NCBI RefSeq assembly: GCF_018156225.1
Contig: NZ_JAGTAR010000002.1
Location: 1-64,000 of the forward strand
Reading direction: 5' to 3'
Length of the DNA: 64,000 bases
DNA from: Carboxylicivirga sediminis
Lineage (GTDB): Bacteria > Bacteroidota > Bacteroidia > Bacteroidales > Marinilabiliaceae
The position numbers and the translations under genes are program-made. The notes beneath the pieces are model-generated. The model was not told the DNA's origin. It ran no database searches and was given only the letters and a program-made list of their open reading frames with translations. This document shows positions 10,458-19,651 of this stretch, in pieces; position 1 is the stretch's first letter; the number at the start of each line of letters is the position of its first letter.

Positions 10458-13400
10458 TTAAAATTTAGTTTGTAATGAGAATGATACAGAACGTGCAAAT
10501 GGATAGGATGTTCCTCTCTCTCTTTCAACAGTTGAAACCCTGAATATATCACCCATATAAACAGATAGTTTAGTTTGTCGAAGACCTATTTTTTGTATCC
10601 ATTCCCTTTTAAGATCATATGAGACTCTTGCACTCGTCATCGCCAATGAGTTTTCATCTTCAACAAAGCGTGAAGATGCACGTACAAGACTCTTATCACG
10701 AATACTTCTGTATGGTTTGATATCCCCCTCTTGCGTCCATCTTTGTTCCAACACCCGACTGTCGACATTGTAAGACAAATTAGCATTCTCCACTTTGTTA
10801 ATTACAGTATTGTTATACACTTGGCCACCTAGGCGGTAGTTAAACGTAAGGTTAATGCTGAAATCGCCAATATTTGTGTTAGTTCCAAAATAACCTTCAA
10901 ATTCAGGTTGAGAATCGCCAATAATAACCTGATCGCGTGCATCCCAAATCATTGTACTGTTGCCGAAACGATCTAAATAAACTTCTTTTCCGGTTACGGG
11001 ATCAATTCCTAAAGATCGAACGGCGTAAATAGCGCTCATCGACTCACCTTCTTCGAATTGTAATACCGGTGACCCACTGATTAAGTTTGCCGAATTTGTA
11101 TAATCTGTACTTCCCCCTTTTGCGGCTTCTTCATTTTGTTTAGCCATTACAGATTCATTATACGCCTTCAGTGAATCAGATATTTTTAATATTTGATTGG
11201 TATTATGACGCACATTACCAAATAGGTTGACAAAGATTCGCTTACTATTATTTTTATAAACAGTAGTACTTAGGTTGATCTCAAAACCTTTATTCAATAC
11301 ATCACCCATGTTTTCGGTATAACTATCAAAACCGGTAGATGGCGCGATGGTTACCTGGCTAACCAGGTCCTTGGTCGTATCATAGTAATAGTTTCCTTTA
11401 AGCATTAAGCGATTATTAAATAATGCCAGGTCGAGACCAATGTTTTGTTTGATGGTGGTTTGCCACTTTAACTCGTCATTACCAAGTGCTTTCACATATG
11501 TACCGGTTTGATAGCGATAGTGTTTATCTGTAAAATACTCATAGGTAGTTAATGCCTGATAGGCGTAAAAATTGGTTCCACCTGTTTCACCAATATTAGC
11601 TCGAATGCGTGCTTCATTTAAGAAGTTGCTATCTTTTAGGAATGGTTCATTGTGTATATTCCAACCCAATCCGGCAGACCAAAATGGTGCTGTCCTTTGT
11701 TTAGAGCCAAATTTTGACGAGCCGTCAATACGAAGCGAAGCATCCATTAAAAAACGGTTGTCGTAATTGTAATTCAAGTTGGAGAAAGCACCGATTAAAC
11801 GCGTTGTTTCCTCACTACCGTTAGGTGTTGATCCTTTTTCAAACTGGGTACCAAAACCAACATAATGCAGTCGATCATTAGGAAAGCCTTGAGCTGTATA
11901 ATCCTCGGATGAATACTTACTTTCTTTAAGGTTACTTCCAATCACCGCATTAACAAAATGCTTGTTTAGCTGCTTAAAATAACTCAACACGACGTTTCCG
12001 TCAATCATAAACATCTCACTATCGCCAACATAATAACTTCCGCGAAGATTGAACTCATTAGAACTCAAATTAACAAACTCTCTTGATTCAGGTGAGCGAA
12101 ATTTCTGATTATTTTTATTTTGAAGCTGCATAGATACATTTCCTTTCAGGCGCAGGCCTTCAATGATGCTCCAGTCAATAGAAAAGTTGTTAGTGAAATT
12201 GGTATACTTACTTTTACTGAAATTACTCAGATTTTCAACATCATACAATGGGTTGAATTGGCGAACCCCTGTTGGCGAATTATAGTATTGCTGAATATAC
12301 CTGCCATTGTCGTCTTTCATCCTATTGTAGGGGTTCATTCGGGCATATTCAGAAAAACTACCATAAGGCGTTTCCGGGGCGTTGACATGTGTTACATTCA
12401 AGTGGTTCCTAAAAAGAATATCCTTATATCGATAAGACAGAATACTACCAATCGAATACCTTTTACGTCCCGATTCTTTCATCACACCACTCTCATCGTT
12501 GTAGTTGGCTTCTAAGGCATATTTAATAACATTATCTCCTCCTTCAATAAACAAAGAGTGCTTATGAGAGAAGCTATTTTCAACAGGTTGAGCTATCCAA
12601 TCCGTGTTAACTCCGGATTTGACTGCCTTAAGGTTATAATTGTAAAGGTTATCAAGATATAATTGATCATTATAGCCATGTATATCAATCAATGATTTTC
12701 TTGTTTCATACAAGCCGGCTAAACGTTCTGCTTCGAGCTTATCTTCCGCATTTAAAAGGTTATAATCCGATAGATCTGGAGCTGAAACCGTTCCATCAAA
12801 AGTATAATTTACGCGAAGCTTTCCTTTTTCAGGAGCTTTTGTTTCAACTACTATAATACCGTTGGCTGCCCGTGAACCATATATTGCAGTTGCACTGGCA
12901 TCTTTTAATATCGTCACGCTGGCAATCCGGTTAATATCTAAATCATAGAGCTTTTCAAGACTAACTTCAAAACCATCCATTATTATCGTTGGCTGGTTTG
13001 GGTTACTTCTTAACTCATTTTCAGAAAGTCCAGGTATACTCCCTTTACCGCGAATCTCAATTTCCGGCAATTTGTTAGGGTCTGAACCGAACTCATTGTT
13101 TTCCATAATTTTAAAGGAAGGATCATAAACCTGCAGTGCTGCCAACACGTTGGTATTAGATACTGCTTGTAGGTCTTCCGCACTAATAGTAGTGGCGGCA
13201 CCTGTAAAGCTTTCTTTTGTTTGATTATAATATCCTGTGACAATTACATCATCAATTTTACTGACTTCCGTTTTCATTTGAACATTAATTTCTGAACGTC
13301 CATCAATTTTAATCAGTTGCTTTTCAAAACCAATAAAGGAGAAAGATAGTGTAGCATTAGCATCCGGTACTTTGAGCTCATAATTACCTTCAACATCAGA

Positions 13401-13874
13401 AATAGTACCGTTGTTATACTCCACAACAATAACATTTACACCCGGCACTGGCTGCCCTTTTTCATCCAGTACCTGACCAGTAATGACTAAGTCAGTTTGC
13501 TGAGATATACTTTTCGATGGTTTTATGATGACCACATCATCGATAACCTGCCAGCTTAATCCTGTACCCTGAAGGCATGCTGATAAGACCGATTCAACTG
13601 TTTCGCCATTAACCGATAGGGATACCGCTTTGACCTGTGCAATATCTTCCTCGTTAAAAATGAAGGTAAACCTGCTTTGCGACTTAATGGCTTTAAATAC
13701 TTCCTTTACTGAAGCATTGCTGATATCTAACTTCAGTTTTGTTTCCTGGCTGTATGAGTTGGCTGATACCTGCCAGAGGATAACGAACATCATAAAAAGG
13801 CTTAGCTTCATAATTCGCCAAATTTGGGGTGTACCCCTCCCATCCGGGTACAGTAATTCCCGATTTTTTTTCAT
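10458..13874 (-). CDS. SusC/RagA TonB-linked outer-membrane transporter with STN signalling domain
   Basis: The 1138-residue protein holds, in order: a signal region with a long N-terminal extension (to about 44), an STN (secretin/TonB short N-terminal) domain at about 48-120, a CarboxypepD_reg-like beta-sandwich (about 130-205, DEKGQPVPGVNVIVV), a plug domain (about 215-340, with DASATAIYGSRAANGIIVVETK), and a 22-strand beta-barrel ending SFSLQTKF. The STN domain links it to the FecR/ECF pair encoded just upstream (cell-surface signalling). It imports large ligands, usually oligosaccharides or peptides, using TonB energy. The locus has no glycan hydrolase, so the ligand is open. Signal length is unusual: the hydrophobic core starts about 20 residues in, and a later start at Met 22 is possible. 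Confidence 0.93.
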   Translation of the reverse strand: MKKNRELLYPDGRGTPQIWRIMKLSLFMMFVILWQVSANSYSQETKLKLDISNASVKEVFKAIKSQSRFTFIFNEEDIAQVKAVSLSVNGETVESVLSACLQGTGLSWQVIDDVVIIKPSKSISQQTDLVITGQVLDEKGQPVPGVNVIVVEYNNGTISDVEGNYELKVPDANATLSFSFIGFEKQLIKIDGRSEINVQMKTEVSKIDDVIVTGYYNQTKESFTGAATTISAEDLQAVSNTNVLAALQVYDPSFKIMENNEFGSDPNKLPEIEIRGKGSIPGLSENELRSNPNQPTIIMDGFEVSLEKLYDLDINRIASVTILKDASATAIYGSRAANGIIVVETKAPEKGKLRVNYTFDGTVSAPDLSDYNLLNAEDKLEAERLAGLYETRKSLIDIHGYNDQLYLDNLYNYNLKAVKSGVNTDWIAQPVENSFSHKHSLFIEGGDNVIKYALEANYNDESGVMKESGRKRYSIGSILSYRYKDILFRNHLNVTHVNAPETPYGSFSEYARMNPYNRMKDDNGRYIQQYYNSPTGVRQFNPLYDVENLSNFSKSKYTNFTNNFSIDWSIIEGLRLKGNVSMQLQNKNNQKFRSPESREFVNLSSNEFNLRGSYYVGDSEMFMIDGNVVLSYFKQLNKHFVNAVIGSNLKESKYSSEDYTAQGFPNDRLHYVGFGTQFEKGSTPNGSEETTRLIGAFSNLNYNYDNRFLMDASLRIDGSSKFGSKQRTAPFWSAGLGWNIHNEPFLKDSNFLNEARIRANIGETGGTNFYAYQALTTYEYFTDKHYRYQTGTYVKALGNDELKWQTTIKQNIGLDLALFNNRLMLKGNYYYDTTKDLVSQVTIAPSTGFDSYTENMGDVLNKGFEINLSTTVYKNNSKRIFVNLFGNVRHNTNQILKISDSLKAYNESVMAKQNEEAAKGGSTDYTNSANLISGSPVLQFEEGESMSAIYAVRSLGIDPVTGKEVYLDRFGNSTMIWDARDQVIIGDSQPEFEGYFGTNTNIGDFSINLTFNYRLGGQVYNNTVINKVENANLSYNVDSRVLEQRWTQEGDIKPYRSIRDKSLVRASSRFVEDENSLAMTSARVSYDLKREWIQKIGLRQTKLSVYMGDIFRVSTVERERGTSYPFARSVSFSLQTKF

Positions 13875-13928
13875 AGATTTGTAATTGAATGATTAAACTT
13901 AAGCCATAAGAGTTAATCTCTTAGGCTC

Positions 13929-13958
13929 AAACAGGAGGTGTTCCAGCACTTCCTGTTT
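13929..13958 (-). terminator. hairpin between fecR-like and susC genes
   Basis: AAACAGGAGGTG pairs with CACTTCCTGTTT (one G-T wobble in 12) around a 6-nt loop, directly after the FecR stop codon. The T tract is on the plus side, so for the minus-strand operon it may partly uncouple sigma/anti-sigma from transporter expression rather than fully terminate. Confidence 0.5.
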
Positions 13959-15119
13959 TTAGTTATGCTTATTGATTATTATCTCAGATCCGTTGATCGT
14001 AAAGTAGATTTTTTCTGTCACCTCAAGCATCTTGAGGATATCATTTAAATGCTCATAACGTTTTACATCCATACTGAAATGCAAATCCTTTATAACTTCA
14101 TCTTGATAAGTAACCGTTACGCCATACCAACGCGATAAAGAGGTCATGATATCTTCCAGACGTTCGTTTTCATAGGCAAAATACCCGTTCTTCCAGGCAA
14201 TATAAGGATATACATCAACGACTTTTACCTCTATACCATTATCTAAGTTACTTGCTAATAAAAGCTGACCAGGTTCCATCAGGCGTTCTTTGCCATTATT
14301 TGATTTCCAAAGAACACTACCTTCAACTAATACGGTTTTCTGCAGGTGCTCTTCAGGATATGCTTTAACATTGAATTGTGTGCCCAACACTTCAATGCTA
14401 TTGTTATTAGGTAGTTCAACAACAAACGGACGAGTGGCATCTTTGGCTACCTCCAGGTAAACTTCGCCTTCAGCTTTAATACTTCGAGTATTTCCCTTAA
14501 ATGGATGAGCAAAGGTCACTTTACTGCCGGCATTCATCCAAACCTTTGTACCATCCGATAACACAAATTGATACTCGGATTTAATGGGCACTTTAACAGT
14601 CATTTCAAGCAAAGAAGATACCTCGTTATTGTAATTTATCTGCCCATTACTAATACTGGCAATTAGTTCAGATTTATCTTCCAATATCACGTTAACAGTA
14701 TCACTTAAGGTAATTGATTGATTATCTACTACCAAAACAGCATTTGAGGTGCCAGGTTGAATACTTGACTCTGTTAACTGTTGAGGCTGCTCACGCATTG
14801 TGTTCAGAAAATAGAGGACGCCACCAATTGATATCAACAAAACAATAATAGAGGCTACTTTCAACAACGGTTGCATATAGATGGTGTTATTCCTTTTGAG
14901 TTTGTTGGTTATGACGAACTGGCCCCATGCCTTATTGCTATCAAAACTATTGTAAAGCTTTAGCTTCTCACCTAATAAATGAGAATCATGTATGTCATCA
15001 ATAAAATTCCTATTCGCAGGTTTTATGGCTTTCCATTCCTCCACTTTCGCTTGCGCCTGCGCATCACAATTCCCTCTTAAATATTTTACAACTAATGCTG
15101 ATAGCTTAAATACATCCAT
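13959..15119 (-). CDS. FecR-family anti-sigma factor
   Basis: The 386-residue inner-membrane protein has a cytoplasmic N-terminus that binds the sigma factor and one membrane segment (about 85-106, VASIIVLLISIGGVLYFL). The periplasmic FecR domain (GEVYLEVAKDATRPFVVEL then VEVLGTQFNVKAYP-like block) is followed by a DUF4974-type C-terminus (EDIMTSLSRWYGVTV). It transmits ligand occupancy of the STN-bearing SusC to the ECF sigma factor. It starts 68 bp after the sigma gene on the same strand, the standard order sigma, anti-sigma, SusC, SusD. No signal peptide is expected. Confidence 0.92.
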   Translation of the reverse strand: MDVFKLSALVVKYLRGNCDAQAQAKVEEWKAIKPANRNFIDDIHDSHLLGEKLKLYNSFDSNKAWGQFVITNKLKRNNTIYMQPLLKVASIIVLLISIGGVLYFLNTMREQPQQLTESSIQPGTSNAVLVVDNQSITLSDTVNVILEDKSELIASISNGQINYNNEVSSLLEMTVKVPIKSEYQFVLSDGTKVWMNAGSKVTFAHPFKGNTRSIKAEGEVYLEVAKDATRPFVVELPNNNSIEVLGTQFNVKAYPEEHLQKTVLVEGSVLWKSNNGKERLMEPGQLLLASNLDNGIEVKVVDVYPYIAWKNGYFAYENERLEDIMTSLSRWYGVTVTYQDEVIKDLHFSMDVKRYEHLNDILKMLEVTEKIYFTINGSEIIINKHN

Positions 15120-15187
15120 CCTTTACTCTTTTGCCATATGACAATTAGAAAATAAAATTAGGTGAAACAAGTATTAAGAAAATTCGC

Positions 15188-15757
15188 TTATAAATGAAAA
15201 ATACTTATCAGACTGAATAAATGCCTTAATTCATCTTTTAAAATACTTTTCGCTCTCTTCTTATGTGTCTTTACCGAATTAACAGAAATATTCAGTCGAT
15301 CGGCAATTTCCTGCTCGCGTAGTTGAGTAAGGTAACTTAGCTTAAACACTTCCTGTGCACGCTCGGGCAATTTTTCAATACTTGCCATTATCTCACGCAA
15401 TACTTCTGCTTTCACTATACGAACAGACTCATCATCATCCCAGGCTATTTCCTGCATTTCATTTGTCTGATATTTGTGCAAATTTTGTTGCGTTCTAATC
15501 CGATTGAGACAACGATTACGAACCATAGCATATAAGTAGGCTTGTAATTTAGACGGTTCTGAAACTTCAGGCATATTATCCCAGACTTGGGTAAAAACGT
15601 CCTGTACTACATCTTGAGCAGCATCACTATCAGATAAATAATCGTTAGCAAAAAAGCACAGGCTTTTATAATAATAGTGATACATAACCTTAAATGACTT
15701 AAGATCGTGATTTAAAAGATAGCTATTAATGGCATGTATGACGGTATCGCTCTCCAA
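15188..15757 (-). CDS. ECF-type RNA polymerase sigma factor
   Basis: This 189-residue sigma factor carries region 2 (DAAQDVVQDVFTQVWD, with the core-binding and -10 recognition helix) and region 4 (LPERAQEVFKLSYLTQLREQEIADRLNISVNSVKTH, a helix-turn-helix for the -35 element). There is no domain beyond these, as usual for FecI-like ECF factors of the Bacteroidota. With the FecR gene downstream it should control the SusC/SusD locus and itself. The stop lies at 15188 and the start at 15757; the next upstream gene is 166 bp away across a terminator. Confidence 0.92.
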   Translation of the reverse strand: MESDTVIHAINSYLLNHDLKSFKVMYHYYYKSLCFFANDYLSDSDAAQDVVQDVFTQVWDNMPEVSEPSKLQAYLYAMVRNRCLNRIRTQQNLHKYQTNEMQEIAWDDDESVRIVKAEVLREIMASIEKLPERAQEVFKLSYLTQLREQEIADRLNISVNSVKTHKKRAKSILKDELRHLFSLISIFHL

Positions 15758-15875
15758 GTTATTATTTGATATACTATAGGTGAAACTACTACGAAAATGA
15801 ATTTCAGCGGACTAAAATAGAAACATTTTTTAATTGACACAAAGTAAGATGGAAAGTTGTCAAATGTCAGTATAT

Positions 15876-15903
15876 AAAAAAGGGAGCCATATGACTCCCT
15901 TTT
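15876..15903 (-). terminator. intrinsic terminator of the exbB-exbD operon
   Basis: AAAAGGGAG pairs with CTCCCTTTT (9 bp) around an 8-nt loop, 21 bp after the stop of the last exbD on the minus strand, and the minus strand continues with a T run. A clear rho-independent terminator. Confidence 0.8.
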
Positions 15904-15923
15904 AATATATTCTAGATAAGTAA

Positions 15924-16397
15924 TTATCTGTTTTTAACCATTTCGGCTGCTGAGTAGTTAATCTTCAAAGCAGCTGCTTTACGCAAGGCTTGCTTGATAT
16001 CAGTAATAACTCCCATTGGACATTCTCTGTCAGCTTTAATTGACACAGTCATTTTTGGCTGATCACTCTCACGCATAGCGTCACGCGATTGAGCGATATA
16101 ACTTTGAATATCCGGCACAGTTGCAAACTGGTCATTCAACTGAATACGTGGTTCACTTCCGTAAAGAGCTTGAAACTTTTTAGCAGGCACACCTACATAA
16201 ATAAAAGTTACCAACTCTTTTTTCTCTAATGTAGCGAGTTCCGTTGCCTGTGCAGGTTTAATCTGCACTTTCATATCTACCTCTTTCATAGTGGTTGATA
16301 CCATGAAGAAGAACAGCAACATGAAAACGATATCAGGTAATGAGGCCGTGTTAATAGCTTGCTGGCCTCCGCTCTTCTTTTTTCTGAACTTTGCCAT
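15924..16397 (-). CDS. exbD: ExbD/TolR family biopolymer transport protein
   Basis: The 157-residue protein has one N-terminal membrane segment holding the conserved aspartate (LPDIVFMLLFFFMVSTTM, Asp at about 22) that carries protons in ExbB-ExbD motors, then a periplasmic domain ending DIKQALRKAAALKINYSA. With ExbB it energises TonB for the outer-membrane receptors. It begins 1 bp after the previous exbD stop and is the last gene of a four-gene cluster. The two ExbD proteins in a row differ clearly in length and sequence, as is common in Bacteroidota. Confidence 0.92.
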   Translation of the reverse strand: MAKFRKKKSGGQQAINTASLPDIVFMLLFFFMVSTTMKEVDMKVQIKPAQATELATLEKKELVTFIYVGVPAKKFQALYGSEPRIQLNDQFATVPDIQSYIAQSRDAMRESDQPKMTVSIKADRECPMGVITDIKQALRKAAALKINYSAAEMVKNR

Positions 16398-16398
16398 A

Positions 16399-16980
16399 CT
16401 AGTTACCTCCTATATTTTTAGGTTCTGCCTCGGAAATCTTTTGAGGAAATACTTCGCGAACAGCTTTTTGCTCTTCTTTTTCAAGCTCCTCATAAGCTTT
16501 ACCAAATTTTCTTTTCGCTAAATCGTCTCTTAACTCGTTGTAGGCTCTTTGAAGTTCGTTTTGAACCATCAAATAAGTCTGATATTCAGTATCACGGTCG
16601 TTCTGCAGAGAGATTACTCCTTTGGTTACTTCCTGAACACCTAACAGTTCAACTTCTATCTCCTTTTTCTCTGGAAGTTTTTCATCATCCAGTGGATTTA
16701 AGATAAACTCTTTAGTTGCTTCTGTCAGGTCCCTTATCTCCATTGGTCGGCCTTCTACCAGCAATTGGTTCTGACTGTTGATAAGCACCGTAAATACGTT
16801 ACGCTCCTTAATAGGAGGGGTATCTTCTGGTTCTTCTTCTACCGGTGGAGGTAAAAGACGTGCTAATCCGGTGTCAGTATCCATGGTAGTGGTTACCAGG
16901 AAGAAGATAAGCAACAAGAAAGCAATATCTGCCATTGACCCTGCATTAACTTCTTGTACTTCTCTTTTTGACATAGACAA
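16399..16980 (-). CDS. exbD: ExbD/TolR family protein, longer paralogue
   Basis: This 193-residue ExbD has the membrane segment with the key aspartate (SMADIAFLLLIFFLVTTTM, Asp at about 18), a proline/acid linker (LLPPPVEEEPEDTPP), and a periplasmic domain followed by a long charged helix (YNELRDDLAKRKFGKAYEELEKEEQKAVREVF). The C-terminal helix is absent from the shorter ExbD downstream and may form the heteromeric ExbD contact. It starts 33 bp after the membrane protein gene. Role: proton-driven energisation of TonB together with the ExbB at 17478-18290. Confidence 0.9.
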   Translation of the reverse strand: MSMSKREVQEVNAGSMADIAFLLLIFFLVTTTMDTDTGLARLLPPPVEEEPEDTPPIKERNVFTVLINSQNQLLVEGRPMEIRDLTEATKEFILNPLDDEKLPEKKEIEVELLGVQEVTKGVISLQNDRDTEYQTYLMVQNELQRAYNELRDDLAKRKFGKAYEELEKEEQKAVREVFPQKISEAEPKNIGGN

Positions 16981-17013
16981 TTAATTTTATGATCCTATAA
17001 CAGGATCGGGCCA

Positions 17014-17469
17014 TTATTTAAACAGACGCGATAATTCTGTATACAGAATAGCAACAATCACTATTCCAAACAATAAATAGGTTCCATATAACATGGTACC
17101 AGCCATGGTCAACATGCTTGGAACGTTATCGGCTCCTTGATAACCTATCAGTTGAAGCGGCGTGTCATCAGACAAGCTATAAGCCACTAATACGATAACT
17201 CCCAAAATAGCCATCGAAACTAACGAACGAACAGCATTTCTTGGATTCATCACTAAGTGGAACACTTCAAATAATAGTGATACACCTGCAGCTACATAGA
17301 TTAACAACTTTGCCCAGTTAAGGAAAGACTCTGTGTAGATTGGTGTGTCATGTGCTACACCATCTGCTTCTGTTAACCATGGACCGAAAAAGAACATTCC
17401 GGCAAATACCAAGGTTATTGCTAACAGCAGGTATAGAACAATATTTAAAATTTTTGAAAGCTTAGTCAT
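17014..17469 (-). CDS. small integral membrane protein of the ExbB-ExbD cluster
   Basis: The 151-residue protein has four predicted membrane segments: about 7-28, 50-66, 83-100 and 126-146. It is encoded between ExbB and ExbD, 8 bp after the exbB stop, a place held by similar unnamed four-helix proteins in other Bacteroidota. The function is unknown; by context it is an accessory part of the TonB energising complex. No catalytic motif was seen. Confidence 0.75.
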   Translation of the reverse strand: MTKLSKILNIVLYLLLAITLVFAGMFFFGPWLTEADGVAHDTPIYTESFLNWAKLLIYVAAGVSLLFEVFHLVMNPRNAVRSLVSMAILGVIVLVAYSLSDDTPLQLIGYQGADNVPSMLTMAGTMLYGTYLLFGIVIVAILYTELSRLFK

Positions 17470-17477
17470 AACGACAA

Positions 17478-18290
17478 TTATTTTTTCATGTTATATTTTA
17501 CCAAAATATCCAGTAGAGAGATTGAAGCATCTTCCATAGTATTTACAATACCATCGATTTTAGAAACGATGTAGTTGTAGAATACCTGAAGGATGATAGC
17601 TACGATCAAACCAGATACAGTGGTAATCAACGCTACTTTAATACCACCTGCTACAGCTGTTGCAGAAATAGTACCCATTGCCTGAATGCTATCGAAAGCA
17701 TCAATCATACCGATTACAGTACCCATGAAACCAAGCATAGGAGCAAGCGAGATAAACAATGAAATCCAAGTTAATCCTTTTTCTAAAAGACCCATTTGAA
17801 CTGAACCGTAAGAGATAACTGATTTCTCAACTACTTCAATACCTTCATCGAAACGATCAAGACCTTGATAGAAGATAGAAGCTACAGGACCTCTTGTGTT
17901 ACGACACACTTCTTTAGCTGCCTCAACACCACCGTCGTTCAACGCATTCTCGATGTTTTGTAACAACTTCTTAGTGTTAGTAGAAGCAAGATTCAAGTAA
18001 ATGATTCTTTCGATACAGATTGCTAAACCGAAAATCAAAGCTAAAAGTACAAAGCTCATAAACATTGCACCACCTTCGATGAATTTGGCTTTAATCTGCT
18101 TGTGAATACCCTTAGGAGCCTCAGCCATTTCTTCCTCAACAACTGCTGCGGGTTCTTCACTTGGAGCTGTTTGTTCAGCCACCTGTTCTGTAGCTTCGCC
18201 AGCTACATTTTCTTCTTCCTGAGCATAAACGGCATTGGCACCGGTACTCAGCATTCCAATTACTGCTAAAAACGCAAATAGCTTTTTCAT
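17478..18290 (-). CDS. exbB: MotA/TolQ/ExbB proton channel family protein
   Basis: The 270-residue protein has a signal-like first helix, an acidic low-complexity stretch (about 26-58, rich in E and A), then the MotA/TolQ/ExbB core of three helices: FMSFVLLALIFGLAICIE, SLFISLAPMLGFMGTVIGM and the last around ATAVAGGIKVALITTVSGLIVAI. The motif GFMGTVIGMIDAFDSI is typical. It forms the proton channel with ExbD and drives TonB. The N-terminal extension is usual in this phylum. It is the first gene of the cluster. Confidence 0.92.
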   Translation of the reverse strand: MKKLFAFLAVIGMLSTGANAVYAQEEENVAGEATEQVAEQTAPSEEPAAVVEEEMAEAPKGIHKQIKAKFIEGGAMFMSFVLLALIFGLAICIERIIYLNLASTNTKKLLQNIENALNDGGVEAAKEVCRNTRGPVASIFYQGLDRFDEGIEVVEKSVISYGSVQMGLLEKGLTWISLFISLAPMLGFMGTVIGMIDAFDSIQAMGTISATAVAGGIKVALITTVSGLIVAIILQVFYNYIVSKIDGIVNTMEDASISLLDILVKYNMKK

Positions 18291-18608
18291 AGTCTGCTAA
18301 AAATTTTGATTTGTATTAGTATTGTTAATACTCAAAATAGTTTAATGTTGTCCCCTTTTCCCTTATTTATTAAAGGTACAAAAAGGTTCAAACCCTTTAA
18401 TTTTTCAGGGTTGCAAATTACAAAAAAAAAGTCAATTACAAACTCTTAACTGTTAATTTTCGTTATTGCTCACACATTGGAGAGGTTTCATTTAGGAAGT
18501 CCCAAAACAAGATCAAATAAATCATCAGTGATGAATCACAAATAACTATTAATTAACGCAAAAGACCTTTTATTAAAACCTATTGATTAAAATGAGACAT
18601 TAAATACT
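18291..18608. other. intergenic region between exbB and ansA
   Basis: This 318-bp AT-rich stretch lies upstream of exbB, so its promoter should be here. I could not find a perfect TAnnTTTG box on the minus strand; a one-base-shorter TATTTTG lies around 18332-18338. No ORF or RNA gene was recognised. Confidence 0.4.
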
Positions 18609-19637
18609 TTAGATATGAATTTCACCCTGAAGCGATCGGTTTAACTCTTTTTTCACTTCCTCAACCGAAGAACAGTTAGCCAACAGGTACATCAGTTTAG
18701 TAACGGCCGCCTCTGTAGTCATATCGTATCCACTAACAACTCCCAGTTCGAGCATATGCACACCTGTTTCGTAACGCCACATTTCAACGCTACCGGCAAG
18801 ACACTGCGTCACATTTAAGAGGATTAATCCTCGTTCTACAGCTTCTTTAATTTCGTTTAAGAACCATTCTGTAGTTGGTGCATTACCCGAACCATAAGTT
18901 TCAAGTACAACTGCTTTGATATTAGGTGCATTCAACACAGCTTTAACCACATCCTTATTTATGCCCGGAAAGATTCGTAACAAAGCAACGTTGGTATCCA
19001 TTTTTTTGGATACACGGAAGGTTCCGTTGAGTGTTGTGTAACGAATGTAGGGATAATTATATTTAAGATGAATACCTGCTTCGGCTAGAGGTGGATAATT
19101 ATCAGATCGAAAGGCATTGAAATGCTCTGCATTGTATTTTGTTGTACGATTGCCCCTGAAAAGCTTATCCTTAAAATAAATACACACCTCAGGAACTAGT
19201 GCCTGGCGGTTTTTTTGGGCAGCTGCAATCTCCAGAGCGGTTATCAAGTTTTCTTTACCGTCGGTACGAATCGTTCCTAAAGGCAACTGGCTTCCGGTAA
19301 GTACAACCGGCTTTTTAAGGTTTTGCAACATAAAACTTAATGCACTGGCAGTATAAGCCATCGTATCAGTCCCATGTAATATCACAAAACCATCGTATAA
19401 GGAATAGTTCTCCTCGATAATACCAACCAATTTAATCCAGATATCCGGATGCATATCCGATGAGTCGATGAGTGGCTCAAAAGAAAGACTCTTTACCTGA
19501 AAATCGAATCGGCGTAACTCAGGCACGTGCTTTGATATACTTTCAAAATCAAATGGCACCAATGAGTTGGTTTCCGGATCGATGACCATACCAATAGTAC
19601 CACCTGTATAAATTATCAATATCTTTCTCTCTTCCAT
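18609..19637 (-). CDS. ansA: type I L-asparaginase
   Basis: The 342-residue enzyme hydrolyses asparagine to aspartate and ammonia. The N-terminal motif YTGGTIGM (about 10-17) holds the nucleophilic threonine, and ILHGTDTMAYTASALSF (about 82-98) holds the second threonine-lysine-aspartate group. No signal peptide is present, so it acts in the cytosol. It starts 14 bp after the tatD-type gene and is probably co-transcribed. Ammonia and aspartate made here would feed the glutamate dehydrogenase next door and the aspartase at the right edge; that link is inference. Confidence 0.93.
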   Translation of the reverse strand: MEERKILIIYTGGTIGMVIDPETNSLVPFDFESISKHVPELRRFDFQVKSLSFEPLIDSSDMHPDIWIKLVGIIEENYSLYDGFVILHGTDTMAYTASALSFMLQNLKKPVVLTGSQLPLGTIRTDGKENLITALEIAAAQKNRQALVPEVCIYFKDKLFRGNRTTKYNAEHFNAFRSDNYPPLAEAGIHLKYNYPYIRYTTLNGTFRVSKKMDTNVALLRIFPGINKDVVKAVLNAPNIKAVVLETYGSGNAPTTEWFLNEIKEAVERGLILLNVTQCLAGSVEMWRYETGVHMLELGVVSGYDMTTEAAVTKLMYLLANCSSVEEVKKELNRSLQGEIHI

Positions 19638-19651
19638 ACTTATCCGTTTAT

